Positions 1 to 8,636 of a stretch of 64,000 nucleotides of DNA are shown here, piece by piece. This DNA comes from Leifsonia virtsii (GTDB lineage: Bacteria > Actinomycetota > Actinomycetes > Actinomycetales > Microbacteriaceae): NCBI RefSeq assembly GCF_030433675.1, contig NZ_JAROCB010000001.1, positions 1-64,000 on the forward strand, written 5' to 3'. Below the pieces are notes generated by a model. It searched no databases and was not told the origin of the DNA. It worked only from the letters and a program-made list of their open reading frames with translations. Within the stretch, counting starts at the first letter, position 1; every line of letters starts with the position of its first letter. The translations under genes and the position numbers were made by a program.

Positions 1-59
1 GGCAGAGTAAGCGCGAGGTCACAGTGTTTTTAGCTTCGAGCTTTGCGTAGGTTGGACGC

Positions 60-839
60 TTGCTGCGGCGCGCGATGCAAGACGCCGATTCCCGGGCGCA
101 TCGAGTGAAGAGAGCAATCCTTACCGACGAGACCATTCACGAATCGGTCCTTCTCGCACGCCGACTGAGACGACGGTCCCGTTCCGCTCGACGACGACGC
201 CGCCGGCGGCTGCGCCGGGCACGCGCTCTCTCCACCCTGGTGCTCGTCGCCGGACTCGCCGGGCTCGTCGCCGGCGCCGTGGTCGCCGCCGAGACCGGCG
301 CGTGGCTGCTGGCCGGGCTGTCCGGCGCGGCCGTGCTGCTGTCCGGCTGGATGCTCGCGCGCCTCGCGCGCCCGCAGCGTGCGGCGGTCGCGGCGCAGCC
401 GATCGTGCGCACCTCGCAGGTCTCGCCCGAGCTGTACGACGACGCTCAGCACGACGTGCCCGTGCAGGAGCGGCTCCGCCAGAGCTGGACGCCGCGACCG
501 CTCCCGAAGCCCCTTCACCTCTCGCCGGGAACGGTCGCCGCGGCCGCCATGGCATCGGTGGATGCCGCCGCAGAGCTCCGCCGCGCCGCCGCGCGCGCCG
601 AGTTCGAGCGCAAGGCGGCCGAGGTCGTCGCTCCCGCTCCTGCGCCCGTGCCGCTGCGGCCCGTGGCGCCGGTCGCTCCTGCAGCAGCGGTGGCGCCTGT
701 CGCGTCCGTCGCGGCTGCTGCTCCTGTGGCCGAAACGGCCGCTCCCAGCCGCTACGCGAGCATGGGCGTGCTGGACGAGGTGGGCGCCTCCGGCATGGAC
801 CTGGACGCGGTCCTGCGCCGCCGCCGGGCCGCCAGCTGA
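60..839 (+). CDS. Two-helix membrane protein of unknown function
   Basis: I do not recognise a named family. The 259-residue product has a very basic N-terminus (an Arg-rich run at residues 35-55), two adjacent hydrophobic helices (about 57-77 and 81-103), and a C-terminal soluble part (about 105-259) rich in Ala, Pro and Val that includes a low-complexity stretch around 205-240. A helical hairpin anchored by a basic N-terminus with a long cytoplasmic tail is the likely topology. A TTG at 60 lies 6 bases after a TAGGTT -10 box (48-53), which suggests a leaderless start; an in-frame ATG at 75 is the alternative. It ends 58 bases before tRNA-Ala. Coding seems real, function unknown. Confidence 0.75.
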   Translation: MLRRAMQDADSRAHRVKRAILTDETIHESVLLARRLRRRSRSARRRRRRRLRRARALSTLVLVAGLAGLVAGAVVAAETGAWLLAGLSGAAVLLSGWMLARLARPQRAAVAAQPIVRTSQVSPELYDDAQHDVPVQERLRQSWTPRPLPKPLHLSPGTVAAAAMASVDAAAELRRAAARAEFERKAAEVVAPAPAPVPLRPVAPVAPAAAVAPVASVAAAAPVAETAAPSRYASMGVLDEVGASGMDLDAVLRRRRAAS

Positions 840-851
840 GCCGCCCTCGAT

Positions 852-881
852 TTCGACTCGACCGCGGTCAGGTGCTATTGT
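852..881 (+). promoter_or_regulatory. Putative promoter of tRNA-Ala
   Basis: TTCGAC (852-857) and TATTGT (876-881) are separated by 18 bases, and a TG lies just upstream of the -10. The tRNA begins at 898, so a transcript would have a short 5' leader. The match to a housekeeping-sigma promoter is only moderate. Confidence 0.45.
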
Positions 882-897
882 TTCTAAGCAGTTCCCC

Positions 898-970
898 GGG
901 GCTATGGCGCAGTTGGTAGCGCGCTTCGTTCGCATCGAAGAGGTCAGGAGTTCGAATCTCCTTAGCTCCA
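898..970 (+). tRNA. tRNA-Ala (anticodon CGC)
   Basis: The 73-base cloverleaf has acceptor arms GGGGCTA (898-904) and TAGCTCC (963-969, one G-U pair), discriminator A970, an anticodon stem CTTCG/CGAAG around the loop TTCGCAT, and the T-loop TTCGAAT. The loop reads anticodon CGC, decoding the Ala codon GCG. The CCA end is not encoded (ACCG follows) and must be added by nucleotidyltransferase. No integrase or duplicated 3' tRNA end is seen nearby, so it does not look like an occupied attachment site. Confidence 0.97.
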
Positions 971-980
971 CCGGTACCGG

Positions 981-1006
981 AAAGGCCGCCCGCTCGGGCG
1001 GCCTTT
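981..1006 (+). terminator. Intrinsic terminator of tRNA-Ala
   Basis: AAAGGCCGCCCG and CGGGCGGCCTTT form a perfect 12-base dyad separated by CT, only 10 bases beyond the tRNA. The stem itself ends in TTT followed by CTGC, a short U-tract. It may also serve leftward, because its left arm begins with AAA. Confidence 0.8.
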
Positions 1007-1118
1007 CTGCTTGTCCGGCGCGACTCTCCCGCAGCGACTGCGCCCTCGCGGAACGTCCGCGGGTGCGCGATCGGCCGCATTCGTTCCGAACCGCCGCAGT
1101 CGCGGGCATCCACCGGTG

Positions 1119-1718
1119 TCAGAGCACCAGTAGGACGGCCAGCACCAGCATGAGCACGGCGATGCCGCCGTCGAGGATGCGCCACGCGACCGGCCTGGCG
1201 AACACCGGTGCGGCGAACCGTGCCCCGAAGCCCAGCAGCGAGAACCACAGCAGGCTCGCCGTGGCAGCACCGGCGCCGAACACCCAGCGGCCGGGATCGC
1301 CGTGAGAGGCGGACAGCGAGCCGAGCAGCAGGACCGTGTCCAGGTACACGTGCGGGTTCAGCCAGGTGATGGCAAGACATGTGCCGACCGCAGCAGCGAG
1401 CGAGCCTGCGACCGCGCCGGCCGCATTCAGCGCCTGCGGCCGGAACGCCCGCCGTGCGGCGAACACGGCGTAGCCGAGCAGGAACGCGAAGCCCGCCCAG
1501 CGGACGATCGTCAGAGCGACTGGAGCCTGCTTCACCAGCACGCCGATCCCTGCCACGCCCGCGGCGATGAGCACCGCGTCGCTCAGCACGCAGATCAGCA
1601 CGACCGGGAGGACGTGCTCGCGGCGGAGCCCCTGGCGCAGCACGAACGCGTTCTGCGCGCCGATGGCGATGATGAGGGAGGCGGCCGAGCCGAGGCCCGT
1701 GACGAAAGTGGCGAACAC
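1119..1718 (-). CDS. lysE: LysE/ArgO family basic amino-acid exporter
   Basis: The product is a 199-residue, six-helix inner-membrane protein. It shows the family N-terminus (IAIGAQNAFVLRQGL, about residues 17-31) and the internal NPHVYLDTV motif (about 122-130) typical of LysE/ArgO transporters, which export lysine and arginine by proton exchange. Length matches the family. The GTG start at 1718 follows a TAGCGT -10 box (1725-1730) by 6 bases, so the mRNA is probably leaderless. It is divergent from a LysG/ArgP-type regulator across 70 bases, the classic lysE-lysG layout, implying induction by excess intracellular Lys or Arg. The exact substrate is inferred. Confidence 0.92.
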   Translation of the reverse strand: MFATFVTGLGSAASLIIAIGAQNAFVLRQGLRREHVLPVVLICVLSDAVLIAAGVAGIGVLVKQAPVALTIVRWAGFAFLLGYAVFAARRAFRPQALNAAGAVAGSLAAAVGTCLAITWLNPHVYLDTVLLLGSLSASHGDPGRWVFGAGAATASLLWFSLLGFGARFAAPVFARPVAWRILDGGIAVLMLVLAVLLVL

Positions 1719-1788
1719 CCTTCGACGCTAGGGACGCGTTCCCGCTAAGTACAGCTCATCTTTCTTACCGAGCATTAGGGTTGCTTAG
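1719..1788. promoter_or_regulatory. Divergent lysE/lysG promoter region
   Basis: This 70-base interval holds back-to-back leaderless promoters: TAGCGT (minus strand, 1725-1730) for the exporter and TAGGGT (plus strand, 1776-1781) for the regulator. The AT-richer centre (about 1745-1775) is where a LysR-type regulator would bind between the two; I cannot define the operator by eye. Confidence 0.6.
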
Positions 1789-2742
1789 GTGTCCGCCAAC
1801 GCCGATCAGCTGCGCGCCCTCGCCGCCGTGGTGGACGCCGGGACCTTCGAGGCTGCGGCCGCAGCCCTGCACGTCACACCGTCCGCGGTGAGCCAGCGCA
1901 TCAAGGCGCTGGAGGAGCAGAGCGGGCGCGTGCTGGTGCGGCGGAGCAAGCCGGTCGAGCCGACGGAGGCGGGCAGTGTGCTGCTGCGCCTCGCGCGTCA
2001 GCTGGCGCTGCTCGAGAGCGAGGCGGAGGCCGCGCTGGCGGGACAGCACGAAGCGGTCGGCGCGGTCGTGCCGCTCGTCGTCAACGCCGACTCGCTCGCG
2101 ACCTGGGTGCTCCCGGCCCTGGCGCGTGTGGACGGCATCCGGTTCGAGCTCGTGCTCGACGATCAGGAGCACACGCTCGACCGGCTCCGCGACGGCACCG
2201 CCATGGCGGCGATCGGCTCCGACCCGGAGCCGGTGCAGGGCTGCATCGCCCGCCCGCTGGGCGAGATGGTCTACCGGGCGACGGCCGCCCCGGCGTTCGT
2301 CGAGCGGTTGTGCCCCGACGGCTGGACACCGGAGGCTGCGGCCGAGGCACCCGTGCTGGTGTTCGACCGCAAGGATGCGCTGCAGGACCGCTACCTGGAC
2401 GGGTTCGCGCCCGGCGCGCGTCCGCCGCGGCACTACATCCCGGCGTCCACGCAGTTCGTCGACGCCGCCGTCCTCGGACTCGGCTGGGGGATGCTGCCCG
2501 ACCTGCAGGCGGACCGGCTGGTGGCCGAGGGGCGGCTCGTCGTGCTCGACCCCGTCCGGGTGGAGCGGGTACCGCTGTACTGGCACCAGTGGTCGCTGCG
2601 GTCGGCGGCGCTCGACGCCGTCGCCGAGGCGATCGCGGCCGAGGCGGCGCGGGCGCTCGTGGCCCCGCCCGGCCCGGCGGCTACAGCGTCGCCAGCACCA
2701 GATCGAGGGCGTCCACGAAGCGGTCGGCGCTCTCGTGCGTGA
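1789..2742 (+). CDS. lysG: LysR-family regulator, LysG/ArgP type
   Basis: The product has 317 residues: an N-terminal winged helix-turn-helix (about 1-60, with the LysR pattern of an Ala-rich helix followed by TPSAVSQRIKALEE) and a C-terminal periplasmic-binding-like effector domain (about 90-295). This is the ArgP/LysG/IciA subgroup, which senses Lys, Arg or His and activates the exporter gene; the divergent lysE neighbour supports the call. GTG 1789 lies 7 bases after TAGGGT, so the transcript is probably leaderless. The last 62 bases overlap the 3' end of the convergent aminotransferase fusion, so the two genes could interfere transcriptionally. Confidence 0.92.
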   Translation: MSANADQLRALAAVVDAGTFEAAAAALHVTPSAVSQRIKALEEQSGRVLVRRSKPVEPTEAGSVLLRLARQLALLESEAEAALAGQHEAVGAVVPLVVNADSLATWVLPALARVDGIRFELVLDDQEHTLDRLRDGTAMAAIGSDPEPVQGCIARPLGEMVYRATAAPAFVERLCPDGWTPEAAAEAPVLVFDRKDALQDRYLDGFAPGARPPRHYIPASTQFVDAAVLGLGWGMLPDLQADRLVAEGRLVVLDPVRVERVPLYWHQWSLRSAALDAVAEAIAAEAARALVAPPGPAATASPAPDRGRPRSGRRSRA

Positions 2743-5566
2743 TGCACAGCGGCGGCTTGATCTTCAGCACGTTCTTGTAGTCGCCCGTCGGCTGCACGAT
2801 GCAGCCCTCGGCGAGCATCCGGTCGCACACCAGCGCCGCCTCGGCCGTCGCCGGCTTCAGCGTCTCACGATCGAGCACCAGCTCCATGCCGAGGTAGAGG
2901 CCCATGCCGTGCACCGCGCCGACGAGGGGATGCCGGTCGCCCAGCTCCCGCAGCCGGGCGGCGAGGTGATCGCCGACGGTCGCCGCGTTCTCCTGCAGGT
3001 GCTCATCGCGCATCACGTCGAGCACCGTCAGGCCGACGACCGACGACACCGGGCTTCCGCCGGCGGAGGAGAAGAAGCTGCCCTCGGCCGCGAACGACTC
3101 CGCGATCTCCCGCCGGGTGATGACCGCGCCCAGCGGCTGCCCGTTGCCCATCGCCTTCGCGATCGTGATGACGTCGGGCACGGCGCCCTGCTGCTCGGTG
3201 CCCCAGAAGTAGTGGCCGAGACGGCCGTAGCCGACCTGCACCTCGTCGGCGATGCAGACGCCGCCACGGGCACGGATGCGCTCGTACACGCCGGCGAGGT
3301 AGCCGTCGGGCAGCATCAGTCCGCCCGCGTTGCCGAAGACCGGCTCGGCGATGTAGCCGGCCACCTCGGCGCCGGCGGCGTCGAGGGCGGCGAGGTCCGC
3401 ATCCAGATCGGCCAGGTAGGCGGGCGCCGAATCGGGGCCGAGGTGCTTTCCGCGGAGGGAGTTGGGGGCGGCGACGAGCTTCACCCAGTCGGGACGCGTC
3501 TCCAGCGCCCGCGGGTTGTCGCCGAGGGAGGACGACACCGCATCGGAGGCCATCGTCCAGCCGTGGTAGGCCTCCGTCACCGCGAGGATCGTGCGCCGGC
3601 CGGTGTGGATCTGCGCCAGCCGCAGGGCGAGGTCGACCGCCTCGCTGCCGCTGTTGACCAGGAACACGGTGTCGAGTCCCTCCGGCGCCAGCTCCGCCAG
3701 GCGCTCGGTGAAGCGGGACAGCTCGTCGTAGTGGAACCGCGAGTTGGTGTTGAGCCGCGCCCACTGGTCGCGCACGGCCTCTACCAGGCGCGGGTGCCCG
3801 TGGCCGATCTGCGTGACGTTGTTGACCATGTCGATGTAGGTCTGCGCCCGGGTGTCGACGAGGTGGTGGCGCCAGCCGCGCTCGATGAGCGGTGGATGGG
3901 CGAAGTAGTGCTCCTGCACCTGAGCGAAGGTGGCGTCCCGCCGGGCGAGGGACGCCTCGGGGTCGGGCGCGGCCACGGCGAGGTCAGCTCCGAAGAGGGC
4001 CGACGGGTCGGGGGAGACGGCCGACCACGCGGAGAGCGGGAGGGCCGGGGTGACGAAGGCCGGCGGGCGGTGACCGGAGAGCGTGCTCAGCTGGGCGGTG
4101 AGCCGGACCGCGGTGCCGATGACCTCGCCGGCCGCGACGGTGGCGGTGGTGAGGGGACGGACGAGGCCGTCCAGCCAGAGCTCGGTGCGGGTGCTGCTGC
4201 CGGTTCCTCGCAGGAGCCATGAGCCCTCGACGAGGGCGAGTTCGCCCGCGAGCGGAGCCGTGACGTCGAGACCCGCGGGAACGTCGACCGTGACGGCCAG
4301 GGCGACCGTGGCGTCCGGGAGCGAGCGGTCGGTGGTGCTACGGGTCAGCCGGGCCTCGCCGTAGCGCGTGACGGCGTGACCGTGCTCGCGGCAGACGCGG
4401 GCGAGCACCACGTCTTCGGCATCCTCGCGCAGCCAGGCGCCGGCGTCGAGGTCGCGCGACTCCACGGAGAGGTCGGCGAGGTGGGCCGCAGTCGTGGTCA
4501 GCGGGACCAGGCGGCCGAGCGGTGTGGATGCGGGCGCCGGCGCGCTCGCCAGACGGGCGCGGATGAGCGTCTCGAACTCACCGGCGTCGAGCCGCCGGGC
4601 GACGTCGAAGGCGACCCACTCGTGGGCACGGTTCTCGTCGGCGTAGACGTTGTCCGCCTCGAGGGCGACCTGCTGCTCGCCGCTGACGACGAGTACCGCG
4701 CCCCGCAGCACGACCAGCGGCCAGAGCGCGGCCAGGTCGGCGTCGTCGAGCGGCGCCTCGGCGTGGAAGGCCTCGATCACGTCCAGCACGGCCAGCGGCT
4801 CGTCCGGAACGTGGTGCAGGGCGCTTGTGACCGTTGCGGCCAGCTCGGCGACGAGCCAGCCGTCGGACACGTCGCCGAAGTCGATCACGCCCGGTCCGTC
4901 ATCGCCGAGCACGATGTTGTCGTCGGTGACGTCGCCGTGGACGGCCTGAACGCGGAGGCGCTGGCGCAGGGGCTCCAGCCGCGCGAGGGCCGCATCCGTC
5001 GCCTCGCGCACGATCCGGCGCTTCGCCGGCTGCTCGACGTGCTCCAGGAGCAGGTCGACGACCTCGCCGCCGATGCGGGCGTCCCACTGGGTGGTGCGGT
5101 CGAGGCCGGGATGCGTCAGCGCGGCCAGCCCTCCGGCGACGCGGCCTGCGAGGGCGCCGAGGGTGCGCAGCTGGTCGCGGGTCGGCCGGCCGACGCCTGT
5201 GAGCGGCTCGCCGTCGAGGTAGCGGAGCACGCGCGCGAGGAGCGTGCGGCCGGCGACCTCGACCTCCACCAGTTCGGCGCCGTCGACCGAGGCGACGACC
5301 TCGGGGATGCGGATGCCGGAGCCGGCGAGGGCCGCGAGGGCGGCGTTCTGCGCCAGGAGCTCGTCGGCGGAGAACACCGGGTTGGCGAGCTTCAGCACGA
5401 AGCGCTCTCCGCCGGTGTCGATGCGGAAGTTGCGATCCTGGTTGCTGCCCAGCTCGACGATGTCGCCCTCGAGCCCGAACCGGGCGGCCGCGATCGCCGC
5501 CGCGTGCTCCACCGTGACCTCGGGTCGGGGGAGCGCGGGCTGGGTGAGGAAGTCGAAGTTCGGCAA
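2681..5566 (-). CDS. Phosphotransferase-class III aminotransferase fusion
   Basis: The product is 961 residues with two recognisable enzymes joined. The N-terminal third is an APH/choline-kinase-like phosphotransferase, with the catalytic HGDVTDDNIV and the metal-binding VIDFGDV motifs (about residues 195-220). The C-terminal part (about 520-961) is a class III PLP aminotransferase with the Schiff-base lysine at K804 in ITIAKAMGNGQ and the SGSEAVDLAL cofactor motif. A central segment (about 330-500) is less clear and may be a degenerate M23-like domain, as in related long proteins. Similar fusions resemble phospho-lyases (AGXT2L-like), so phosphorylation followed by elimination of an amino alcohol is plausible but unproven. 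TTG 5566 was chosen because CTGGAG precedes it; no ATG or GTG fits the conserved N-terminus. Confidence 0.85.
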   Translation of the reverse strand: MPNFDFLTQPALPRPEVTVEHAAAIAAARFGLEGDIVELGSNQDRNFRIDTGGERFVLKLANPVFSADELLAQNAALAALAGSGIRIPEVVASVDGAELVEVEVAGRTLLARVLRYLDGEPLTGVGRPTRDQLRTLGALAGRVAGGLAALTHPGLDRTTQWDARIGGEVVDLLLEHVEQPAKRRIVREATDAALARLEPLRQRLRVQAVHGDVTDDNIVLGDDGPGVIDFGDVSDGWLVAELAATVTSALHHVPDEPLAVLDVIEAFHAEAPLDDADLAALWPLVVLRGAVLVVSGEQQVALEADNVYADENRAHEWVAFDVARRLDAGEFETLIRARLASAPAPASTPLGRLVPLTTTAAHLADLSVESRDLDAGAWLREDAEDVVLARVCREHGHAVTRYGEARLTRSTTDRSLPDATVALAVTVDVPAGLDVTAPLAGELALVEGSWLLRGTGSSTRTELWLDGLVRPLTTATVAAGEVIGTAVRLTAQLSTLSGHRPPAFVTPALPLSAWSAVSPDPSALFGADLAVAAPDPEASLARRDATFAQVQEHYFAHPPLIERGWRHHLVDTRAQTYIDMVNNVTQIGHGHPRLVEAVRDQWARLNTNSRFHYDELSRFTERLAELAPEGLDTVFLVNSGSEAVDLALRLAQIHTGRRTILAVTEAYHGWTMASDAVSSSLGDNPRALETRPDWVKLVAAPNSLRGKHLGPDSAPAYLADLDADLAALDAAGAEVAGYIAEPVFGNAGGLMLPDGYLAGVYERIRARGGVCIADEVQVGYGRLGHYFWGTEQQGAVPDVITIAKAMGNGQPLGAVITRREIAESFAAEGSFFSSAGGSPVSSVVGLTVLDVMRDEHLQENAATVGDHLAARLRELGDRHPLVGAVHGMGLYLGMELVLDRETLKPATAEAALVCDRMLAEGCIVQPTGDYKNVLKIKPPLCITHESADRFVDALDLVLATL

Positions 5567-5737
5567 CGGGGCTCCAGGGCTCGGCGGCGATTTCGAGGTC
5601 AGTCTAGTGAGCGGGCGCCGACGCCGTGTCGAACGGGGAGCGCATCTGTGGACAACCTGCCGATTGTGCATCACAGTCGGTATCAGCACGGCTTCCGCCC
5701 AGCGAACGTACGGGAGCCTCCGCGTAGCCTGGGGCGT

Positions 5738-6157
5738 GTGAAGCCTTGGAGGACCGCGCTCGTCGCCTTCGTCATCGACGCGGCCTTCGTGACCCTTTTC
5801 GTGCTGATCGGGCGTCGCAGTCACGGCGAGACCACGTCCGCCGCCGGAGTGCTCGACACGCTGTGGCCGTTCCTGGTCGCTCTCGTGGTCGGCTGGCTCG
5901 TGACCTGGGCGTGGCGGCGTCCGCTGGCCATCGTGTGGCCGGGCGTCCCGGTGTGGCTGATGACCGTTGCGCTGGGGATGCTGATCCGCACCTCCGCCGG
6001 TCAGGGCGTCGAGCCGTCGTTCATCGCCGTCGCGGCGGTGGTGCTCGGCGCGTTTCTGGTGGGATGGCGTCTGGTCGCCCTCCCGTTCGCCCGGCGGCGC
6101 CGGATCGCCCGGACGGCCGCGGCGGCGGCCGTCGCGGTCGACCGCAGCGTGCGGTAG
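5738..6157 (+). CDS. DUF3054 membrane protein
   Basis: The product is 139 residues with four predicted transmembrane helices (about 6-23, 40-60, 68-87 and 95-118) and a basic C-terminus. The order WRTALVAFVIDAAFVTLFV, then LWPFLVALVVGWLV, then GVPVWLMTVALGMLIR matches DUF3054 proteins, which are common in Actinobacteria and have no known function. GTG 5738 follows TAGCCT (5725-5730) by 7 bases, giving a leaderless start. It is divergent from the aminotransferase fusion; the 171-base gap between them contains a TTGTCCACA-type DnaA box (5647-5655, reverse strand) and otherwise nothing I can interpret. Confidence 0.85.
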   Translation: MKPWRTALVAFVIDAAFVTLFVLIGRRSHGETTSAAGVLDTLWPFLVALVVGWLVTWAWRRPLAIVWPGVPVWLMTVALGMLIRTSAGQGVEPSFIAVAAVVLGAFLVGWRLVALPFARRRRIARTAAAAAVAVDRSVR

Positions 6158-6185
6158 CCGCTGCGTAGCCGCACCTCGGGCGGTC

Positions 6186-7295
6186 TCAGCCGACCAGGTG
6201 CAGCTCCCGGCTGGAGTTGTTGAGCCGGTGCGCGCCGTCCTCCGCCGCGACGACGATGTCCTCGATCCGGACGCCGAAACGGCCCGGCAGGTAGATGCCC
6301 GGCTCGATGGAGAAGCACATCCCCGCCTCGATCGGCTGCTCCTCTCCCTCGACCAGGTACGGCGGCTCGTGGGTGGTGACGCCGATACCATGGCCGACCC
6401 GGTGGATGAAGAACTCGCCGTAGCCGGCCTCGCGGATCACCCGGCGAGCCGCCCGGTCGATCTCCTGGCAGGGGACGCCGACCGCGACGGCCTCGAAGGC
6501 GGTCTGCTGCGCCTGCTTGACCACCTCGTACACCTCGTGCTCCTCGTCGGTGGGCTCGCCGACGTGGACGGTCCGGGTGGTGTCGGAGCCGTAGCCCGCC
6601 AGCAGGCCGCCGAAGTCGAGGACGACCGTGTCGCCCTCGGCGACGATCCGCTCGCCCGGCTCGTGGTGCGGGTCGGCGCCGTTCGGACCGGACGCGACGA
6701 TCGTGAAGTCGACCTGTTCGTGACCGTGCTCGCGGAGGAGCCGGTCGAGCTCCGCCGCCAGCTGACGCTCGCTGCGACCGGCGAACGGCAGGCGGAGCAC
6801 GTCTTCGAAGGTCGCATCGGCCGCGGCTCCCGCGGCCGCGAGACGATCGACCTCGTCGCCCGTCTTCACCGCCCGCAGCATCGGGAGCGCGTGCGAGAGG
6901 GCGGCGAATCGGGCGCTCGGTAGCTTCTGCTGGAGTCCGAGCAGATGCATCGCCCACGTCGCATCGGAGATCGCGTAGCGTCCCTCCGCACGGAGCAGCC
7001 GTGCGGCCGGGACGTATTCGTCCTGACCGTCGGCCCAGTCGACGAGCCGGATGGCCCCGGACGCCCGCGTCCCGGCCGCGCCGCCGTGCTCGAGCGCAGG
7101 CACCAGCATCGTCGGCTCGCCGTCCGCCGGGATCACCAGCATCGTGATCCGCTCGGTCGTGACGGGGAGGTAGTCGGCGAAGTAGGCGAGGTCGGGTCCC
7201 GGCGCGATGATGAGCCCGTCGAAGCCGGCCGCGCCGGCCTGCCGTGCGCCGCGCTCCAGCCGCTCGGCGAAATGCCGTGCCGTGATGTCCTGCAT
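6186..7295 (-). CDS. M24-family aminopeptidase (Xaa-Pro dipeptidase-like)
   Basis: The product has 369 residues: a creatinase-like N-terminal domain (about 1-135) and a pita-bread metalloprotease domain (about 140-369). The five dinuclear-metal ligands are visible: Asp in VVLDFGG, Asp in YGSDTTRT, His in HRVGHGIG, Glu in SIEPGIY and Glu in RIEDIVV. The family removes N-terminal residues ahead of proline or cleaves Xaa-Pro dipeptides in the cytoplasm. The gene lies 63 bases downstream of the co-directional acyl-CoA dehydrogenase, so the two may share a transcript. Substrate specificity cannot be read from the sequence. Confidence 0.9.
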   Translation of the reverse strand: MQDITARHFAERLERGARQAGAAGFDGLIIAPGPDLAYFADYLPVTTERITMLVIPADGEPTMLVPALEHGGAAGTRASGAIRLVDWADGQDEYVPAARLLRAEGRYAISDATWAMHLLGLQQKLPSARFAALSHALPMLRAVKTGDEVDRLAAAGAAADATFEDVLRLPFAGRSERQLAAELDRLLREHGHEQVDFTIVASGPNGADPHHEPGERIVAEGDTVVLDFGGLLAGYGSDTTRTVHVGEPTDEEHEVYEVVKQAQQTAFEAVAVGVPCQEIDRAARRVIREAGYGEFFIHRVGHGIGVTTHEPPYLVEGEEQPIEAGMCFSIEPGIYLPGRFGVRIEDIVVAAEDGAHRLNNSSRELHLVG

Positions 7296-7358
7296 GTCCG
7301 CTGCCCTTCTCGTCGTGCCGTCTGCCTGCTGGGGGTCGCATCCCGGGTGCGGCCGCGA

Positions 7359-8558
7359 TCACTCCTCGACGGGTCCCAGCCACGCGGTGGCGACGGTGTT
7401 GTGCGCCGACTCGGCGTCGGACGGGTGGAAGATTCCGGCGAGCACATCGCGGTATAGACGACCGAGCTCGCTGCCCGCGAAGAACGTCGAGCCGCCCGAG
7501 ACCCGGACCGCCTGGTCGACCACGCGTCGCGCGGTCTCGGTCGCGCGGATCTTCAGCCCGACGAGCTTCGGGAACCACAGGCCGCCGTGCGACGCGAGGG
7601 TGTCGACGTCGCGGGCGAGCGCATCCAGCTGGGGGAGCAGGGCATCCTGCTCGATCGCGGCCTCGGCCACGCGCCACCGGATGTCGGGGTCGTTCGCGTA
7701 GCTCCGGCCGTCGTTCTTGAGGCTGGTGCGCCGGTGCGCGGCCTCGACGGCGAGCTCGAGCGCCCGCGCGCCGATACCGGTGTAGACGGCGGCGAGCAGG
7801 ATCTCGAAGTTCGCGAAGATCGCGAACACCAGCGGGTCGGGGTTGGGCCCGGGGTCGAGCCGCCGGACCACCCGGTCGGCCGCCGCCCGTGCTCCGTCCA
7901 GCACGGTGGTGTTGCTCTGGGTCGCGCGCATCCCGAGCGTGTCCCAGTCCTCTCGGATCTCGAAGCCGCCGCCCGTGCGCTCGATGAAGCCGTACACGAT
8001 CTTCGGCGCGTCGGGGCTGGTGCTGTCGAGGCCCATCGTGCCGAGCCGCGTCCACGCGGGAGAGAGGGAGGTGAAGATTTTGCGGCCGTGGAACCGGTAC
8101 GAACCGTCGGGCTCCGGCCGCGCCTCGGTCGTCGAGCCGAACAGCACCAGGTCGTTGCCGGCCTCGCTGAGCCCGAACGCGAAGACCTCGCCGGCGCCGG
8201 CCTCGCGGAGCACGAACTCCAGCGAGTCGTCGCCGCGGTCGCGCAGCGTCTTGGCGATGCCGGTCCAGACCAGGTGCATGTTGACGGCGAGCGCGGTGGC
8301 CGGAGCAGCGCCCGCCAGCCGGACCTGAAGGCGCGCCGTCTGCTCCAGACTGAGGCCGAGACCCCCGAACTCCGTCGGCACCAGAGCCTTGAGGTACCCG
8401 CCGTCGGCGAGCTCGGCGAAGTCCTCCGTGAAGAAGCGGTTCTCGCGGTCGTACTCGGCGGCGCGCGAGCGGATGCGGGACAGCAGCTCGTCGTTCAGCG
8501 GGTCGGCGGGGGTGAGGTCGGCGGAGTGCGGGTCAGAGGCGGGGTCGTGCTCGGTCAC
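7359..8558 (-). CDS. Acyl-CoA dehydrogenase family protein
   Basis: The product is 399 residues. It follows the ACAD plan: N-terminal helical domain (about 20-130), middle beta domain with the F-x-G-x-K-x-F segment (FHGRKIFTS), and C-terminal helical domain. The family uses FAD to oxidise acyl-CoA thioesters or, in DszC/HpaC-like members, flavin to monooxygenate other substrates; the C-terminal motif usual in true acyl-CoA dehydrogenases is not clear, so a monooxygenase-like role is possible. I chose GTG 8558 because TAGTGT lies 7 bases upstream; GTG 8567 overlaps that box and is less likely. Its neighbours are an M24 peptidase downstream and an SDR upstream. Confidence 0.85.
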   Translation of the reverse strand: MTEHDPASDPHSADLTPADPLNDELLSRIRSRAAEYDRENRFFTEDFAELADGGYLKALVPTEFGGLGLSLEQTARLQVRLAGAAPATALAVNMHLVWTGIAKTLRDRGDDSLEFVLREAGAGEVFAFGLSEAGNDLVLFGSTTEARPEPDGSYRFHGRKIFTSLSPAWTRLGTMGLDSTSPDAPKIVYGFIERTGGGFEIREDWDTLGMRATQSNTTVLDGARAAADRVVRRLDPGPNPDPLVFAIFANFEILLAAVYTGIGARALELAVEAAHRRTSLKNDGRSYANDPDIRWRVAEAAIEQDALLPQLDALARDVDTLASHGGLWFPKLVGLKIRATETARRVVDQAVRVSGGSTFFAGSELGRLYRDVLAGIFHPSDAESAHNTVATAWLGPVEE

Positions 8559-8636
8559 GCTCCTCACACTAGGGGAGCGTGACCGGGCACGGGAGCCCTC
8601 ACGGAAAGGTGTGGAAAGTCCCGCTTCTGTGGACGA

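Noticed and set aside
898-970. tRNA-Ala as an integration site for a mobile element
   Set aside because: No integrase, no repeated 3' tRNA fragment and no change in base composition downstream.
5567-6391. N-terminal extension of the aminotransferase fusion to 1236 residues
   Set aside because: The added 275 residues are low-complexity, lie antisense to a DUF3054 gene with its own promoter, and the conserved phosphotransferase N-terminus begins at TTG 5566.
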